Assembly: GCA_964549475.1 (NCBI GenBank)
Contig: CAZJXH010000161.1
Span: forward strand, 1-8,575
Direction: 5' to 3'
DNA length: 8,575 bases
Origin: JBBQKF01 sp964549475
GTDB taxonomy: Bacteria; Bacillota; Clostridia; Saccharofermentanales; UBA5734
The notes beneath the pieces were generated by a model that had not been told where the DNA came from, did no database searches, and saw only the letters and a program-made list of their open reading frames with translations. A program made the translations under genes and the position numbers. Each line of letters starts with the position of its first letter. The stretch's first letter is position 1. Positions 1 to 6,821 of this stretch are shown piece after piece.

Positions 1-1274
1 AATCCGAAGTTTTTGCGGAGCTGGTTCTCCAGATATCGTTCGTAGGAAAAATGCATCAATTCCTTATTGTTGATAAAAAGGACAAACTGCGGAGGTTTCA
101 CCCCCACCTGGGTTCCATAGAAAATCTTCAGATGTTTTCCCTTGTCCTGAGGCGTCGGAACCATTGCAACCGCTTCCGAGATCATGTCGTTCAGTACGCC
201 CGTGGTCAATCGGATTTGAGACTGCTGGGAGACATGATTGATCAGTTGAAACAATTTGTCGATCCGCTGGCCTGTTAAAGCGGAAACAAACAGGATCGGC
301 GCATAAGCCATGAATACGAAGCTTGATCGGACTGTTTTCTCATAATCTTCCAGTGTTCCAGTCTGTTTCTCGACAAGGTCCCATTTATTCACGACAAAAA
401 TACTCGCCTTGCCTTCATTGTGGGCATAGCCAGCCACTTTCGTATCCTGTTCGGTCACACCGTCCACCGCGTCGATCACAATCACACAGACATCCGCGCG
501 TTCGATGGCCGCCAGGGCGCGAATCATACTGTATTTCTCGATGCCTCTGTCGATCCTGCTTTTTTTACGAAGGCCGGCCGTGTCGATGATGTTGTATTTC
601 CCATATGAATTCTCCAGATAGGTATCGATCGCATCCCGTGTTGTCCCGGGAATATCCGATACAATCGTTCTTTTGTACCCCAGCATTTTATTCACAATGG
701 AGGATTTGCCCGCATTGGGCTTGCCGATAAACGCGACCGAGATGACATCCTGGTCTTCCTCCTCATCGGTAACCGGTGGAAAATGCTCGAAAATCGCATC
801 CAGCAGTTCGCCCATGCCTAGTCTCTGGACAGAGGAAATGGGATAGATCTCGCCAAGCCCCAGATTATAAAATTCATATGCCGCCGCAGGAGTCTGCCCG
901 ATCTGGTCGACTTTGTTCACGGCAACCACAATCGGTTTCTTCGATTTTCGAAGGATGGATGCGACATCCTGGTCAGTCGCCGTCAATCCGGTCTGGACAT
1001 CGACCATGAAAAGGATCACATCCGCCGTATCGATCGCGATCTGCGCCTGCTCGCGCATGGACCGGAAAATAAGATCCTGCGAATCCGGCTCGATTCCACC
1101 GGTGTCGACAATTGAAAATTTACGGTCACGCCAGGAAGAATGAGAATAGATCCGATCCCGGGTCACCCCCGGCTCGTCATCCACAATGGACACCCGCGTT
1201 CCCGCCAGATAATTAAAAAAAGTTGATTTCCCTACGTTCGGCCGCCCTACTACAGCAACCAATGGCATTGCCAT
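1..1274 (-). CDS. der: Ribosome biogenesis GTPase Der (EngA), 3' end cut by window edge
   Basis: Der is an essential tandem-domain GTPase that acts in late maturation of the 50S ribosomal subunit. Reading from 1274, 424 codons are open to the window edge. The first G domain has GRPNVGKS (residues 10-17), the PGVTRD switch (35-40), DTGG (57-60) and NKVD (120-123). An acidic linker (EEEDQD, about 171-176) leads to the second G domain, with GKPNAGKS (184-191), PGTTRD (209-214), DTAG (231-234) and NKWD (296-299). The C-terminal KH-like domain ends with the family signature HFSYERYLENQLR (408-420). Family members are about 435-440 residues, so only about 15 residues are missing. GGAGGGT lies 7 nt before the ATG at 1274; a second in-frame ATG at 1268 is less well placed. 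The reading frame is intact. The gene follows the DUF512 gene across a 343-nt repeat-rich gap. Seen: both GTPase motif sets. Known: the ribosome role of the family. Confidence 0.97.
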   Translation of the reverse strand, partial: MAMPLVAVVGRPNVGKSTFFNYLAGTRVSIVDDEPGVTRDRIYSHSSWRDRKFSIVDTGGIEPDSQDLIFRSMREQAQIAIDTADVILFMVDVQTGLTATDQDVASILRKSKKPIVVAVNKVDQIGQTPAAAYEFYNLGLGEIYPISSVQRLGMGELLDAIFEHFPPVTDEEEDQDVISVAFIGKPNAGKSSIVNKMLGYKRTIVSDIPGTTRDAIDTYLENSYGKYNIIDTAGLRKKSRIDRGIEKYSMIRALAAIERADVCVIVIDAVDGVTEQDTKVAGYAHNEGKASIFVVNKWDLVEKQTGTLEDYEKTVRSSFVFMAYAPILFVSALTGQRIDKLFQLINHVSQQSQIRLTTGVLNDMISEAVAMVPTPQDKGKHLKIFYGTQVGVKPPQFVLFINNKELMHFSYERYLENQLRKNFG

Positions 1275-1617
1275 GTTATTTACCCTCCAAATATCGATTG
1301 AAGTAAAATCCGTTTGTATTTCTTACTTCGTTTTTTATTTCGTTCTGACTTATTATCCTTTTTTATTGGCATGATCAATTTTAATTTTATTTAGCTTATG
1401 ATGCAAATGATTTTTATGTTTCTTATCGCTTTGTCCATGCTCTCTGATTTTTTTCGTTCTTTTATTGTATTATTCGTATATTGTTTTATTCTTTATTACT
1501 GTTTGATTCTTATGCTGTTTTGTTCTTAATGCTGTATGATTCTTTATTCCGTTGATTTTTAATGATATTTCATTGCTTTACTGTTTAATTCTTTTATTGT
1601 TTTATCCTTTTATTTTT
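1275..1617. other. AT-rich intergenic gap between DUF512 and der
   Basis: This 343-nt stretch has no gene. Most of it is T-rich on the plus strand (A-rich in the sense of the flanking genes), and its right two-thirds is a degenerate tandem array of about 16 nt per unit (see the repeat at 1444-1646). Traces of the same pattern continue down to about 1312. The der ribosome binding site is at 1282-1288. A weak minus-strand promoter candidate for der is TTGATC (1378-1373) and GATAAT (1357-1352) with a 15-nt spacer, too poor to call. I found no GC-rich hairpin followed by a T-run, so there is no sign that transcription from DUF512 stops before der. Confidence 0.8.
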
Positions 1618-1646
1618 TTATTCTTTTTTATTGTTATTTTTATTTC
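1444..1646. repeat. Degenerate tandem repeat, about 16-nt period, running into the end of the DUF512 gene
   Basis: On the minus strand the units resemble GAATAAAACAATAAAA. On the plus strand the unit boundaries (each ending TTC or TCC) fall at 1459, 1475, 1491, 1509, 1525, 1542, then a 49-nt block to 1591 (about three units), then 1607, 1623 and 1646. This gives unit lengths of mostly 16 nt, with a few of 17-18 and a longer last unit. About twelve units are recognisable, all imperfect. The array overlaps the final codons and stop of the DUF512 gene. Since 16 is not a multiple of 3 and stops are frequent, the array itself is not coding. The spacing and direct adjacency, with no unique spacers, rule out CRISPR. 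A 15-nt stretch of the same sequence (1588-1602) recurs at 4642-4656 in another gap. Confidence 0.65.
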
Positions 1647-3099
1647 CATTGACTGGACATCGTTTTTCTCGATGTCTTTCACGATGCTTTTCACTGGTTT
1701 TTACTTTTTTTCTCTCCCCGATATTTCCAGGAAAGCACTCGTCCAGAGCACAAAGCAGACCTTCTCCGGTTGGATCCGCGCAGGTGATCTCCATGCCGGT
1801 CGCTTTCTCGACATCCTGGACAGTCAAATCATCTAAAAACACCTGTTCGCCTGCCCGAAGCATGCAGCCAGGAATGATAACCCTCTTATAGCCTGCTTTC
1901 TGCATTGCGCTTCCGGCCAGCTCATCGATGATGTCTCCTCCGGTAACCAGCCCCGCTACTGTGACGGTTTCTCCAAAAAAGCGGTTGGATATGGCCTTTA
2001 CATGAAATGTCCTGCCATAAAGGTCCGACAGCATCGGTGTAAAAAGCTCCAGATAAGGCTTGGCATCGACGCCGGTGACAAAAAGCACTTTGGGATTTTC
2101 GTTCTTGCCATCCGGTTCCAATCCGGTCATGGACCGTTTCGCTTTTTTTAACCGCTTATTCAGACCTTCCTGCATTTCTTTGATAAAAAGCGGCACCATC
2201 CCGACGCCATTTTCCATTTGCGGAAAATCATCGTATTCCTCGGCGGATGGAAACGGAATGCCTGCTTTGATATAGAATTCGTCGGATGCAAATAAAACAC
2301 GCTCATGACGTTTTTGAAGCATGATTTTTTGCCATCTGGCAACCGATTCGATTGCCTTTGCAGCGCTGGAGGAATGGAATGGCTGAAGATTTTCGACTTT
2401 ATTCGCGGTTCGAAATCGAGTCAATCCGACCGGAACCAATGCAATGCTCTTCACCTGTTCCCCGAGGTCAAACAGATCCGACAGGGTCTGGTCGAGCGCT
2501 GCTCCATCGTTGATACCAGGGCACAGGACGATCTGGCAGTTCACCCAGATTCCCGCCTGTGTGATTTTTCGGAGCTGGTCCATTAATTTTCCCGCGTCTT
2601 TGTTCTTCATCATTTCGACGCGCAAAGACGGATTGGTCGTATGGACCGAGATATTCATCGGAGAAAGGCGGTAGGAGATCAGACGGTCCAGTTCCGCTTC
2701 GTCCAGATTGGTCAATGTCACATAGTTGCCAGTTAAAAAAGACAGCCGCAGATCATCGTCTTTAAAATATAAGGATTGGCGAAGACCGGATGGAAGCTGG
2801 TCTATAAAGCAAAAAACGCATTTGTTTTTGCAACATTTGCTTTTATCCATTAGAGGCTCTTCAAATTCGATGCCTAATTCCTCATATTCCTCTTTTTCGA
2901 TATCGAATTCAATCCGCGCTCCATTTTGTTTTTCAATTTCAATGAGAAGACTGGGAACCGCAGTACGCATACGGAAGTCAAAAACGTCCAGGACAGGGGA
3001 ATGATCGATTGAAATCAAACAATCTCCTTTTTCTATGCCCAGTTCTTGTGCAATGCTTTCTGCATCAATTGCATCGATTCTGTTTTTATTCCTTGTCAT
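1618..3099 (-). CDS. DUF512 family radical-SAM protein with PDZ-like N-terminus
   Basis: This is a radical-SAM protein of the DUF512 family, common in Clostridia and usually found beside der; its reaction is unknown. Numbered from an upstream ATG at 3111, a PDZ-like region (about 15-80) is followed by the cluster motif C94-x3-C98-x2-C101 inside CKNKCVFCFIDQ, which should bind a 4Fe-4S cluster and S-adenosylmethionine. Next come the radical-SAM barrel (TGNYVTLTNL at 127-136, SVHTT at 155-159) and the DUF512 domain (SDEFY 276-280, FFGETVTVAGLVTGGD 378-393, PGCMLRAGEQVFLDD 414-428). I prefer the ATG at 3099 (493 residues) because GAGG lies 6 nt upstream of it, whereas the ATG at 3111 has no clear ribosome binding site. 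The family core ends near residue 460. The remaining roughly 37 residues are a charged, low-complexity tail (KTSEKHRERHREKR, then GNKNNNKKE) whose last codons lie in the 16-nt repeat array, so the tail is probably not functional core. Confidence 0.93.
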   Translation of the reverse strand: MTRNKNRIDAIDAESIAQELGIEKGDCLISIDHSPVLDVFDFRMRTAVPSLLIEIEKQNGARIEFDIEKEEYEELGIEFEEPLMDKSKCCKNKCVFCFIDQLPSGLRQSLYFKDDDLRLSFLTGNYVTLTNLDEAELDRLISYRLSPMNISVHTTNPSLRVEMMKNKDAGKLMDQLRKITQAGIWVNCQIVLCPGINDGAALDQTLSDLFDLGEQVKSIALVPVGLTRFRTANKVENLQPFHSSSAAKAIESVARWQKIMLQKRHERVLFASDEFYIKAGIPFPSAEEYDDFPQMENGVGMVPLFIKEMQEGLNKRLKKAKRSMTGLEPDGKNENPKVLFVTGVDAKPYLELFTPMLSDLYGRTFHVKAISNRFFGETVTVAGLVTGGDIIDELAGSAMQKAGYKRVIIPGCMLRAGEQVFLDDLTVQDVEKATGMEITCADPTGEGLLCALDECFPGNIGERKKVKTSEKHRERHREKRCPVNGNKNNNKKE

Positions 3100-3239
3100 T
3101 TGCTTCCTCATACTTGGAGATCCCGCCCGGACAGGGAGAGTGATCTCAATATTCTTTTAAGAACAGAAAAACAGCGAGTGAAAAACATTAAAAAGCTTCC
3201 CGCCCACTGCCTCATGTCTTTAAGCGAATATTCGTTAGA

Positions 3240-3261
3240 AAACGAAAGAATTACTTCGTTT
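3240..3261 (-). other. Small hairpin over the rpmF stop codon
   Basis: Positions 3240-3246 (AAACGAA) pair perfectly with 3255-3261 (TTCGTTT) around an 8-nt loop that contains the rpmF stop codon. On the minus strand the stem runs into TTTTC rather than a proper T-run, and the stem is AT-rich. It is therefore at best a weak terminator or an mRNA 3'-end stabiliser. A palindrome, CGAATATTCG (3225-3234), follows 5 nt downstream. I see no better terminator before the DUF512 gene. Confidence 0.3.
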
Positions 3262-3436
3262 CCTGCATTTTGACGATTTCTTTACCGGCATAATATCCAC
3301 AGGTCTTGCAGACCTTGTGTGCCATCTTCAATGTATGGCATTGCGGACAATCCACCAATCCTGGAACAGTAAGTTTCCAATTCGCTCTTCTCAGACCAGT
3401 TCTTGCGTGGGACCATTTGCGTTTCGGGTTTGCCAT
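3251..3436 (-). CDS. rpmF: 50S ribosomal protein L32, zinc-binding (C+) form
   Basis: Ribosomal protein bL32 of the large subunit, 61 residues, the usual size. The N-terminus MANPKRKWSHARTG is the classic L32 start. A zinc ribbon follows with Cys30 and Cys33 (CPQC) and Cys43 and Cys46 (CKTCG), so all four metal ligands are present. This is the zinc-dependent C+ form, not the zinc-free paralogue some bacteria use under zinc limitation. The ATG at 3436 is chosen over upstream ATGs at 3454 and 3451 because GGAGGT (3449-3444) sits 7 nt before it and the family begins exactly here. It lies 65 nt downstream of the DUF177 gene, the conserved yceD-rpmF pairing, and is presumably transcribed from the same promoter at 4031-4059. 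Confidence 0.97.
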   Translation of the reverse strand: MANPKRKWSHARTGLRRANWKLTVPGLVDCPQCHTLKMAHKVCKTCGYYAGKEIVKMQETK

Positions 3437-3501
3437 TAAAAGTACCTCCATCATGTCCGTAGGGCTTCTTGTTGCCGCCTCTACAGTAAATTCTTTGATT
3501 C

Positions 3502-4005
3502 TTAAAGCAAAGACGTTCCATTCTCATGGGCGACGTTGCATTTGCAGTCTCTCTCGTTCAAGTCTCCGCCACACCATTCGCAAAGTCCTTTGCAGTCAGC
3601 GCTGCATAGTGTTCGAAACGGAAGGGCTAAAATCAGGCTGTCTCGGAGCGCGCTATCCAGCACAATAGAATATCCCTCGTAGGTGTATTCTTCTTCCGGA
3701 TCCGACATCTCCTGTGCTGTTTGGTCCCGACGATACTGTGACTTGAATGTCACATCCACGTTTGCCTCGATTCGCGAAACCACATCCTTAAGGCAGCGTG
3801 CACATCGCGATATCCCAACGGTACCGACCGTTCCTTTTAAAACAAAAACATCATTGCCGGCATTGCTGACAACTCCATCAAATTCTACTGGCGACGAAAA
3901 CTCGTATCCTTGAAAAGAAAGAGTGATCTCCTCGGGTCTGCCTATGGTCTTAATTTCTAACGAAGCCCCGATATTGCGTGAAATCGTTTTGATATCAATC
4001 CGCAT
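3502..4005 (-). CDS. yceD: DUF177 (YceD) family metal-site protein upstream of rpmF
   Basis: This is a 167-residue DUF177/YceD protein. In bacteria and plastids this family is tied to 23S rRNA accumulation or processing and is almost always encoded just before rpmF, as here. Seen in the sequence: a beta-rich N-terminal half, CARC at 68-71, an acidic loop (SDPEEEY, 101-107), LRDSLILALP at 120-129, then a cysteine-rich end with C134, C138, C142, C145, C154 and C156 (CKGLCEWCGGDLN), which suggests metal binding. An in-frame GTG at 4011 overlaps the AGGAGG ribosome binding site (4016-4011), so it cannot be the start. The ATG at 4005, 5 nt after AGGAGG, is the sensible choice. A near-consensus promoter lies just upstream. 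The rRNA role is inferred from the family. Confidence 0.93.
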   Translation of the reverse strand: MRIDIKTISRNIGASLEIKTIGRPEEITLSFQGYEFSSPVEFDGVVSNAGNDVFVLKGTVGTVGISRCARCLKDVVSRIEANVDVTFKSQYRRDQTAQEMSDPEEEYTYEGYSIVLDSALRDSLILALPFRTLCSADCKGLCEWCGGDLNERDCKCNVAHENGTSLL

Positions 4006-4030
4006 ATGCACCTCCTAAGACGCGTAAAGT

Positions 4031-4059
4031 ATTATGTAACAAAACCCTCGATTTGTCAA
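4031..4059 (-). promoter_or_regulatory. Sigma-A type promoter for yceD-rpmF
   Basis: On the minus strand, a perfect -35 TTGACA (4059-4054) is followed after exactly 17 nt by the -10 box CATAAT (4036-4031), one mismatch from consensus. The predicted start is near 4024, giving a short leader of about 20 nt that already contains the AGGAGG site (4016-4011) of yceD. I see no operator in it. It should drive yceD and rpmF and may read on into the DUF512 gene. Confidence 0.8.
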
Positions 4060-4162
4060 TATGTAAATGTGTTTATCTTGACCGAATCACTGTTTTTCTA
4101 TACTCTCCATACTTTTTTGAGGGAATCGTGCTCTTTCTTGATGGAATAGCACCCGGATGTTT

Positions 4163-4609
4163 TCATTTTGCGGTGACATGCATTGTCATTTTCGTTTGAA
4201 CCGGGTATTCATCGTTTAAATTGATGATATAGGACAGGGCGATTTTTCCCCCGTTTTCGTTCATATCGATTTTTACCTGATTCGTCAAAATACCGATATC
4301 CAAGACTCCGTTCGGCGTGTCCATTCGTGCGATGTGCTTTTTGCCTTCGATAAATTCCATCTTCATTTGGTTGACCCCGACACGATCCAATGACACCGCC
4401 CCGTTCGAATGCATGTGGATCGTCGTAAAGGACTCATCCAACCCGCTCTCTCGTGCCTCCCTATAAGTAAGGTTCCACTCATCTCCGTTTCGAAACAACT
4501 GTCCCTCGGAAATCTGTTCAATGCGTGTTGGTTTTTCCCCATATTCGGTTTGTTCGCTTTTAATATGAACCGTCACATCTTTCCTTTTTGGCAATTCGTT
4601 CTCTTTCAT
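4163..4609 (-). CDS. DUF1934 (YwiB-like) calycin-type beta-barrel protein
   Basis: This 148-residue protein matches the DUF1934 family (Bacillus YwiB), predicted small cytoplasmic beta-barrels of unknown function. Seen: DVTVHIKSEQ at 11-20, a strand-rich middle, a GAVSLDRVGVNQMKMEFIEG segment (about 70-89) that matches the 'RxG' strand of the family, TPNGVLDIGI near 98-107, and an IALSYIINLNDEY strand pair near the end. There is no signal peptide or membrane segment. AAGGA lies 4 nt before the ATG at 4609, slightly close but usable. It has its own promoter (4710-4738) and a leader of about 94 nt carrying a 14-bp palindrome. It follows murI across a 178-nt AT-rich gap, with no obvious terminator on either side. 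Family membership rests on recognising the pattern without a search. Confidence 0.8.
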   Translation of the reverse strand: MKENELPKRKDVTVHIKSEQTEYGEKPTRIEQISEGQLFRNGDEWNLTYREARESGLDESFTTIHMHSNGAVSLDRVGVNQMKMEFIEGKKHIARMDTPNGVLDIGILTNQVKIDMNENGGKIALSYIINLNDEYPVQTKMTMHVTAK

Positions 4610-4624
4610 GGAATCCTTTCATCA

Positions 4625-4638
4625 AAAAACCGGTTTTT
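4625..4638. promoter_or_regulatory. Perfect 14-bp palindrome in the DUF1934 leader
   Basis: AAAAACCGGTTTTT reads the same on both strands and lies only 15 nt upstream of the DUF1934 start codon, directly before its ribosome binding site. A perfect palindrome without a loop is a better candidate for a dimeric repressor site than for an RNA hairpin, and in this position a bound protein would act as a roadblock. It could equally be chance in an AT-rich leader. Confidence 0.3.
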
Positions 4639-4709
4639 CGAATTCTTTTATTGTTTCATTTACCTGTTCGATTTTACGATCCGACTTTGCTGCTCGACTT
4701 TGCCGTTCT

Positions 4710-4738
4710 ATTATAATTATAATATCGTCGGTTGTCAT
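4710..4738 (-). promoter_or_regulatory. Sigma-A type promoter for the DUF1934 gene
   Basis: On the minus strand, -35 ATGACA (4738-4733, five of six consensus bases) and a perfect -10 TATAAT (4715-4710) are separated by 17 nt. A second TATAAT (4721-4716) overlaps the spacer but is badly spaced (11 nt). Predicted start is near 4703. The leader of about 94 nt contains a 9-nt direct repeat, CGACTTTGC on the plus strand (4682-4690 and 4695-4703), whose first copy lies in the leader, and the palindrome at 4625-4638. Confidence 0.7.
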
Positions 4739-4787
4739 TCATTTCTTTAATTATTCATTATATATTCTACTCTTTGTATCACACTAT

Positions 4788-5645
4788 TCAATATTTTTCA
4801 ATTTCTATTTTTTCTGCGTTTTCAATCGTTCTGCTTAAAAAATTGCTGCCAAGAATTTTAAATTTCTCCTTGCTGTCGCTGGTGTAAAAGGACCGCGTTC
4901 CCGGTGCTTTTCCTGGATTCAGATTTTCCAGCCGGTGTCCGTGTAAAACTTCACCGATGGTCTTCGCCACTTCACTTGCGGAATTGATCAGTACCACGCC
5001 GGGCCCCATGACTTTTGCGATAACCGCCTGCAGCAGCGGATAGTGGGTGCATCCTAGGACAAGGGTGTCGACCTGCATTTCTTTGATTGATTGAAGATAG
5101 GTCCGGGCGGTCATCAGCGTCACTTCATTATTCCACCAGCCTTCTTCGGCAAGTCCGACAAACAAAGGACAGGCTTGCTGGAAAATCTCGATATTTTCTG
5201 CTCCGCCCATCGTTTGAGCGGCTTTCCGGATCGCCTCGGTATAAACCTGGCTCTCCACGGTAGCGGTTGTTCCGATGACGCCGATCCTGCCGTTCTTCGT
5301 CGCTTTCACTGCTGCAAGCGCTCCGGGGCCGATCACTTCCACCACAGGAATGTTCACCGATGCGGCGATTTCTTTATAAGCATGGGCGCTTGCCGTATTG
5401 CAGGCAATTACGATCATTTTAACTTTTTGTTCCAGCAGAAATCTGGTATCCTGTTTCGCAAAGTTTAAAATAGTCTCTTTGGATTTTGTTCCATAAGGAG
5501 CTCTTCCGCTGTCTCCAAAATAAACCGTATTCTCATATGGCAATTGAAGAATCACTTCTTTCTGGACCGTCAATCCCCCAAGTCCCGAATCGAAAATCCC
5601 GATCGGGCAAGACGCATCACAAGCAAAATCCCTGTATTTGTCCAT
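4788..5645 (-). CDS. murI: Glutamate racemase
   Basis: MurI interconverts L- and D-glutamate without a cofactor, supplying the D-Glu of peptidoglycan in the cytoplasm. The 285-residue protein has all family marks: IGIFDSGLGGLTV (15-27, with Asp19 and Ser20), YFGDSGRAPYG (42-52), catalytic ACNTAS with Cys82, GVIGTTATV (122-130) and LVLGCTHYPLL (195-205) with the second catalytic Cys199 and His201. An in-frame ATG at 5699 would add 18 residues, all inside ddl and with no family match. I choose the ATG at 5645 because it overlaps the ddl stop by one base (TAATG) and has GGAG upstream within the last ddl codons. This layout suggests translational coupling, so the D-Ala-D-Ala and D-Glu branches of wall synthesis would be made together. 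The frame is intact; no terminator is evident after it. Confidence 0.97.
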   Translation of the reverse strand: MDKYRDFACDASCPIGIFDSGLGGLTVQKEVILQLPYENTVYFGDSGRAPYGTKSKETILNFAKQDTRFLLEQKVKMIVIACNTASAHAYKEIAASVNIPVVEVIGPGALAAVKATKNGRIGVIGTTATVESQVYTEAIRKAAQTMGGAENIEIFQQACPLFVGLAEEGWWNNEVTLMTARTYLQSIKEMQVDTLVLGCTHYPLLQAVIAKVMGPGVVLINSASEVAKTIGEVLHGHRLENLNPGKAPGTRSFYTSDSKEKFKILGSNFLSRTIENAEKIEIEKY

Positions 5646-6745
5646 TACAGAATCTCCAATCTCTCTTTGCTTTTTTTCTCCGCGATCGCAAAATCGCAAA
5701 GTTTTTTCAACAGGGATTCGATGGGAACCCCCGATGCCGCCCAGGCTTTTGGAAATAGGCTGATCGCCGTGAATCCGGGCAGAGAATTCAACTCATTGAT
5801 ATAGATCCGGTCGTTGCGTTTGTCGATGAAAAAGTCCACACGTGCAAGTCCTGCGCACCCAAGAGATTTGTAGGCTTTCTTCGCATATCGGGTAATATTT
5901 TTCATCATCTCGGGCGAAAGATTCGCCGGAATGCAGACCGTCGCGCCATTCGGATCGAAATACTTGGCCTTGTAGTCATAATACTCCACATTCTGTGCGG
6001 TAAGGATCTCCCCCAGCATCGCCACTTTCGGAGATTCATTGCCTATGACCGCCGCTTCAATTTCCCGGCAAGGCACAAATTCCTCGACCAGGATCGTATG
6101 GTCGTATCGCGCCACATCCAGCAGCGCATCTTCCAGTTCTTTCCTGTTCTTCGCGCTTCTTGTGCCGACGGAGGATCCCCCATTATTCGGTTTCAAAAAG
6201 CAAGGGTAGGGAATTTTTTTCTCCACTTTGGCAATGGCCTGTGCCAAATTTTTCACGACATTCCTGCGTTGAAGAGCGATGTATCTGCATTGCGGAATTT
6301 TTGCCAATTGGAAATTCCGTCTCGCCTGCAATTTGTCCATCCCAATGGCCGAAGCCAGGACACCGCAGCCCACATAAGGAAAGCCTGAAAGCTCCAACAG
6401 CCCCTGCAGTGTACCATCTTCGCAATTGATCCCATGGACGGCGGGGAAAATCACGTCCGGGACACATCCGATGATGGTGGTTAAAAAGTCCTTGATCGAA
6501 ATCCCATTCTCATAGTTCTTCAATATAAAAGGCGATTTCATCGCGTCCGCATTCTCTTCCCAAGTTCCATCCAGAATTGTCTGGAGATCGCCCTCATAAC
6601 GAATCCATTTGCCTTTTTTCGTTATCCCGACACACACCACCTTATATTTCGCTTTCTCAAGACCGGAAATAATATTATACGCAGACCGTCCCGATATCAG
6701 GTGTTCGGTCGACACGCCTCCAAAAAGCACGCATACTGTTTTCAT
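5645..6745 (-). CDS. ddl: D-alanine-D-alanine ligase
   Basis: Ddl joins two D-alanines using ATP to give the dipeptide at the end of the peptidoglycan stem. The 366-residue ATP-grasp protein shows VLFGGVSTEH (6-15), AVHGINCEDGTLQG (102-115), the ATP-binding KPNNGGSSVG (185-194), LVEEFVPCREIE (219-230) and the metal/phosphate site INELNSLPGFT (316-326). The omega loop YYDYKAKY (255-262) carries the tyrosine typical of D-Ala-D-Ala ligases; VanA-type D-Ala-D-Lac ligases lack this motif, so a resistance-type ligase is unlikely. AAGGA lies 6 nt before the ATG at 6745, with a second AAGGAG just upstream. It lies 170 nt downstream of the PfkB kinase with no clear promoter or terminator between, and is coupled to murI by the TAATG overlap. 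Confidence 0.96.
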   Translation of the reverse strand: MKTVCVLFGGVSTEHLISGRSAYNIISGLEKAKYKVVCVGITKKGKWIRYEGDLQTILDGTWEENADAMKSPFILKNYENGISIKDFLTTIIGCVPDVIFPAVHGINCEDGTLQGLLELSGFPYVGCGVLASAIGMDKLQARRNFQLAKIPQCRYIALQRRNVVKNLAQAIAKVEKKIPYPCFLKPNNGGSSVGTRSAKNRKELEDALLDVARYDHTILVEEFVPCREIEAAVIGNESPKVAMLGEILTAQNVEYYDYKAKYFDPNGATVCIPANLSPEMMKNITRYAKKAYKSLGCAGLARVDFFIDKRNDRIYINELNSLPGFTAISLFPKAWAASGVPIESLLKKLCDFAIAEKKSKERLEIL

Positions 6746-6821
6746 TAATTGTCCTTCTCCTTCATCATTTTCTGTTTCTAAAAATCGATCGTTTATTGAA
6801 ATTCACCGCCGATATGATTTA

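Noticed and set aside
323..1143. Several plus-strand frames of 60-90 codons
   Set aside because: They lie antisense to der, whose minus-strand frame carries both complete sets of GTPase motifs.
1312..1646. CRISPR array
   Set aside because: Units abut directly, are only about 16 nt and imperfect, and there are no unique spacers or cas genes.
1552..1836. Plus-strand frame with a hydrophobic, membrane-like N-terminus
   Set aside because: The hydrophobic stretch is only the T-rich tandem repeat read in the plus direction, and the rest is antisense to DUF512.
5646..5699. An 18-residue longer start for glutamate racemase
   Set aside because: The extension lies within ddl, lacks family similarity, and the TAATG-coupled ATG has a ribosome binding site.
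5645..6745. VanA-type D-Ala-D-Lac resistance ligase
   Set aside because: The omega loop has the YDYKAKY motif of normal D-Ala-D-Ala ligases, and no vanH, vanX or vanRS-like gene is nearby.
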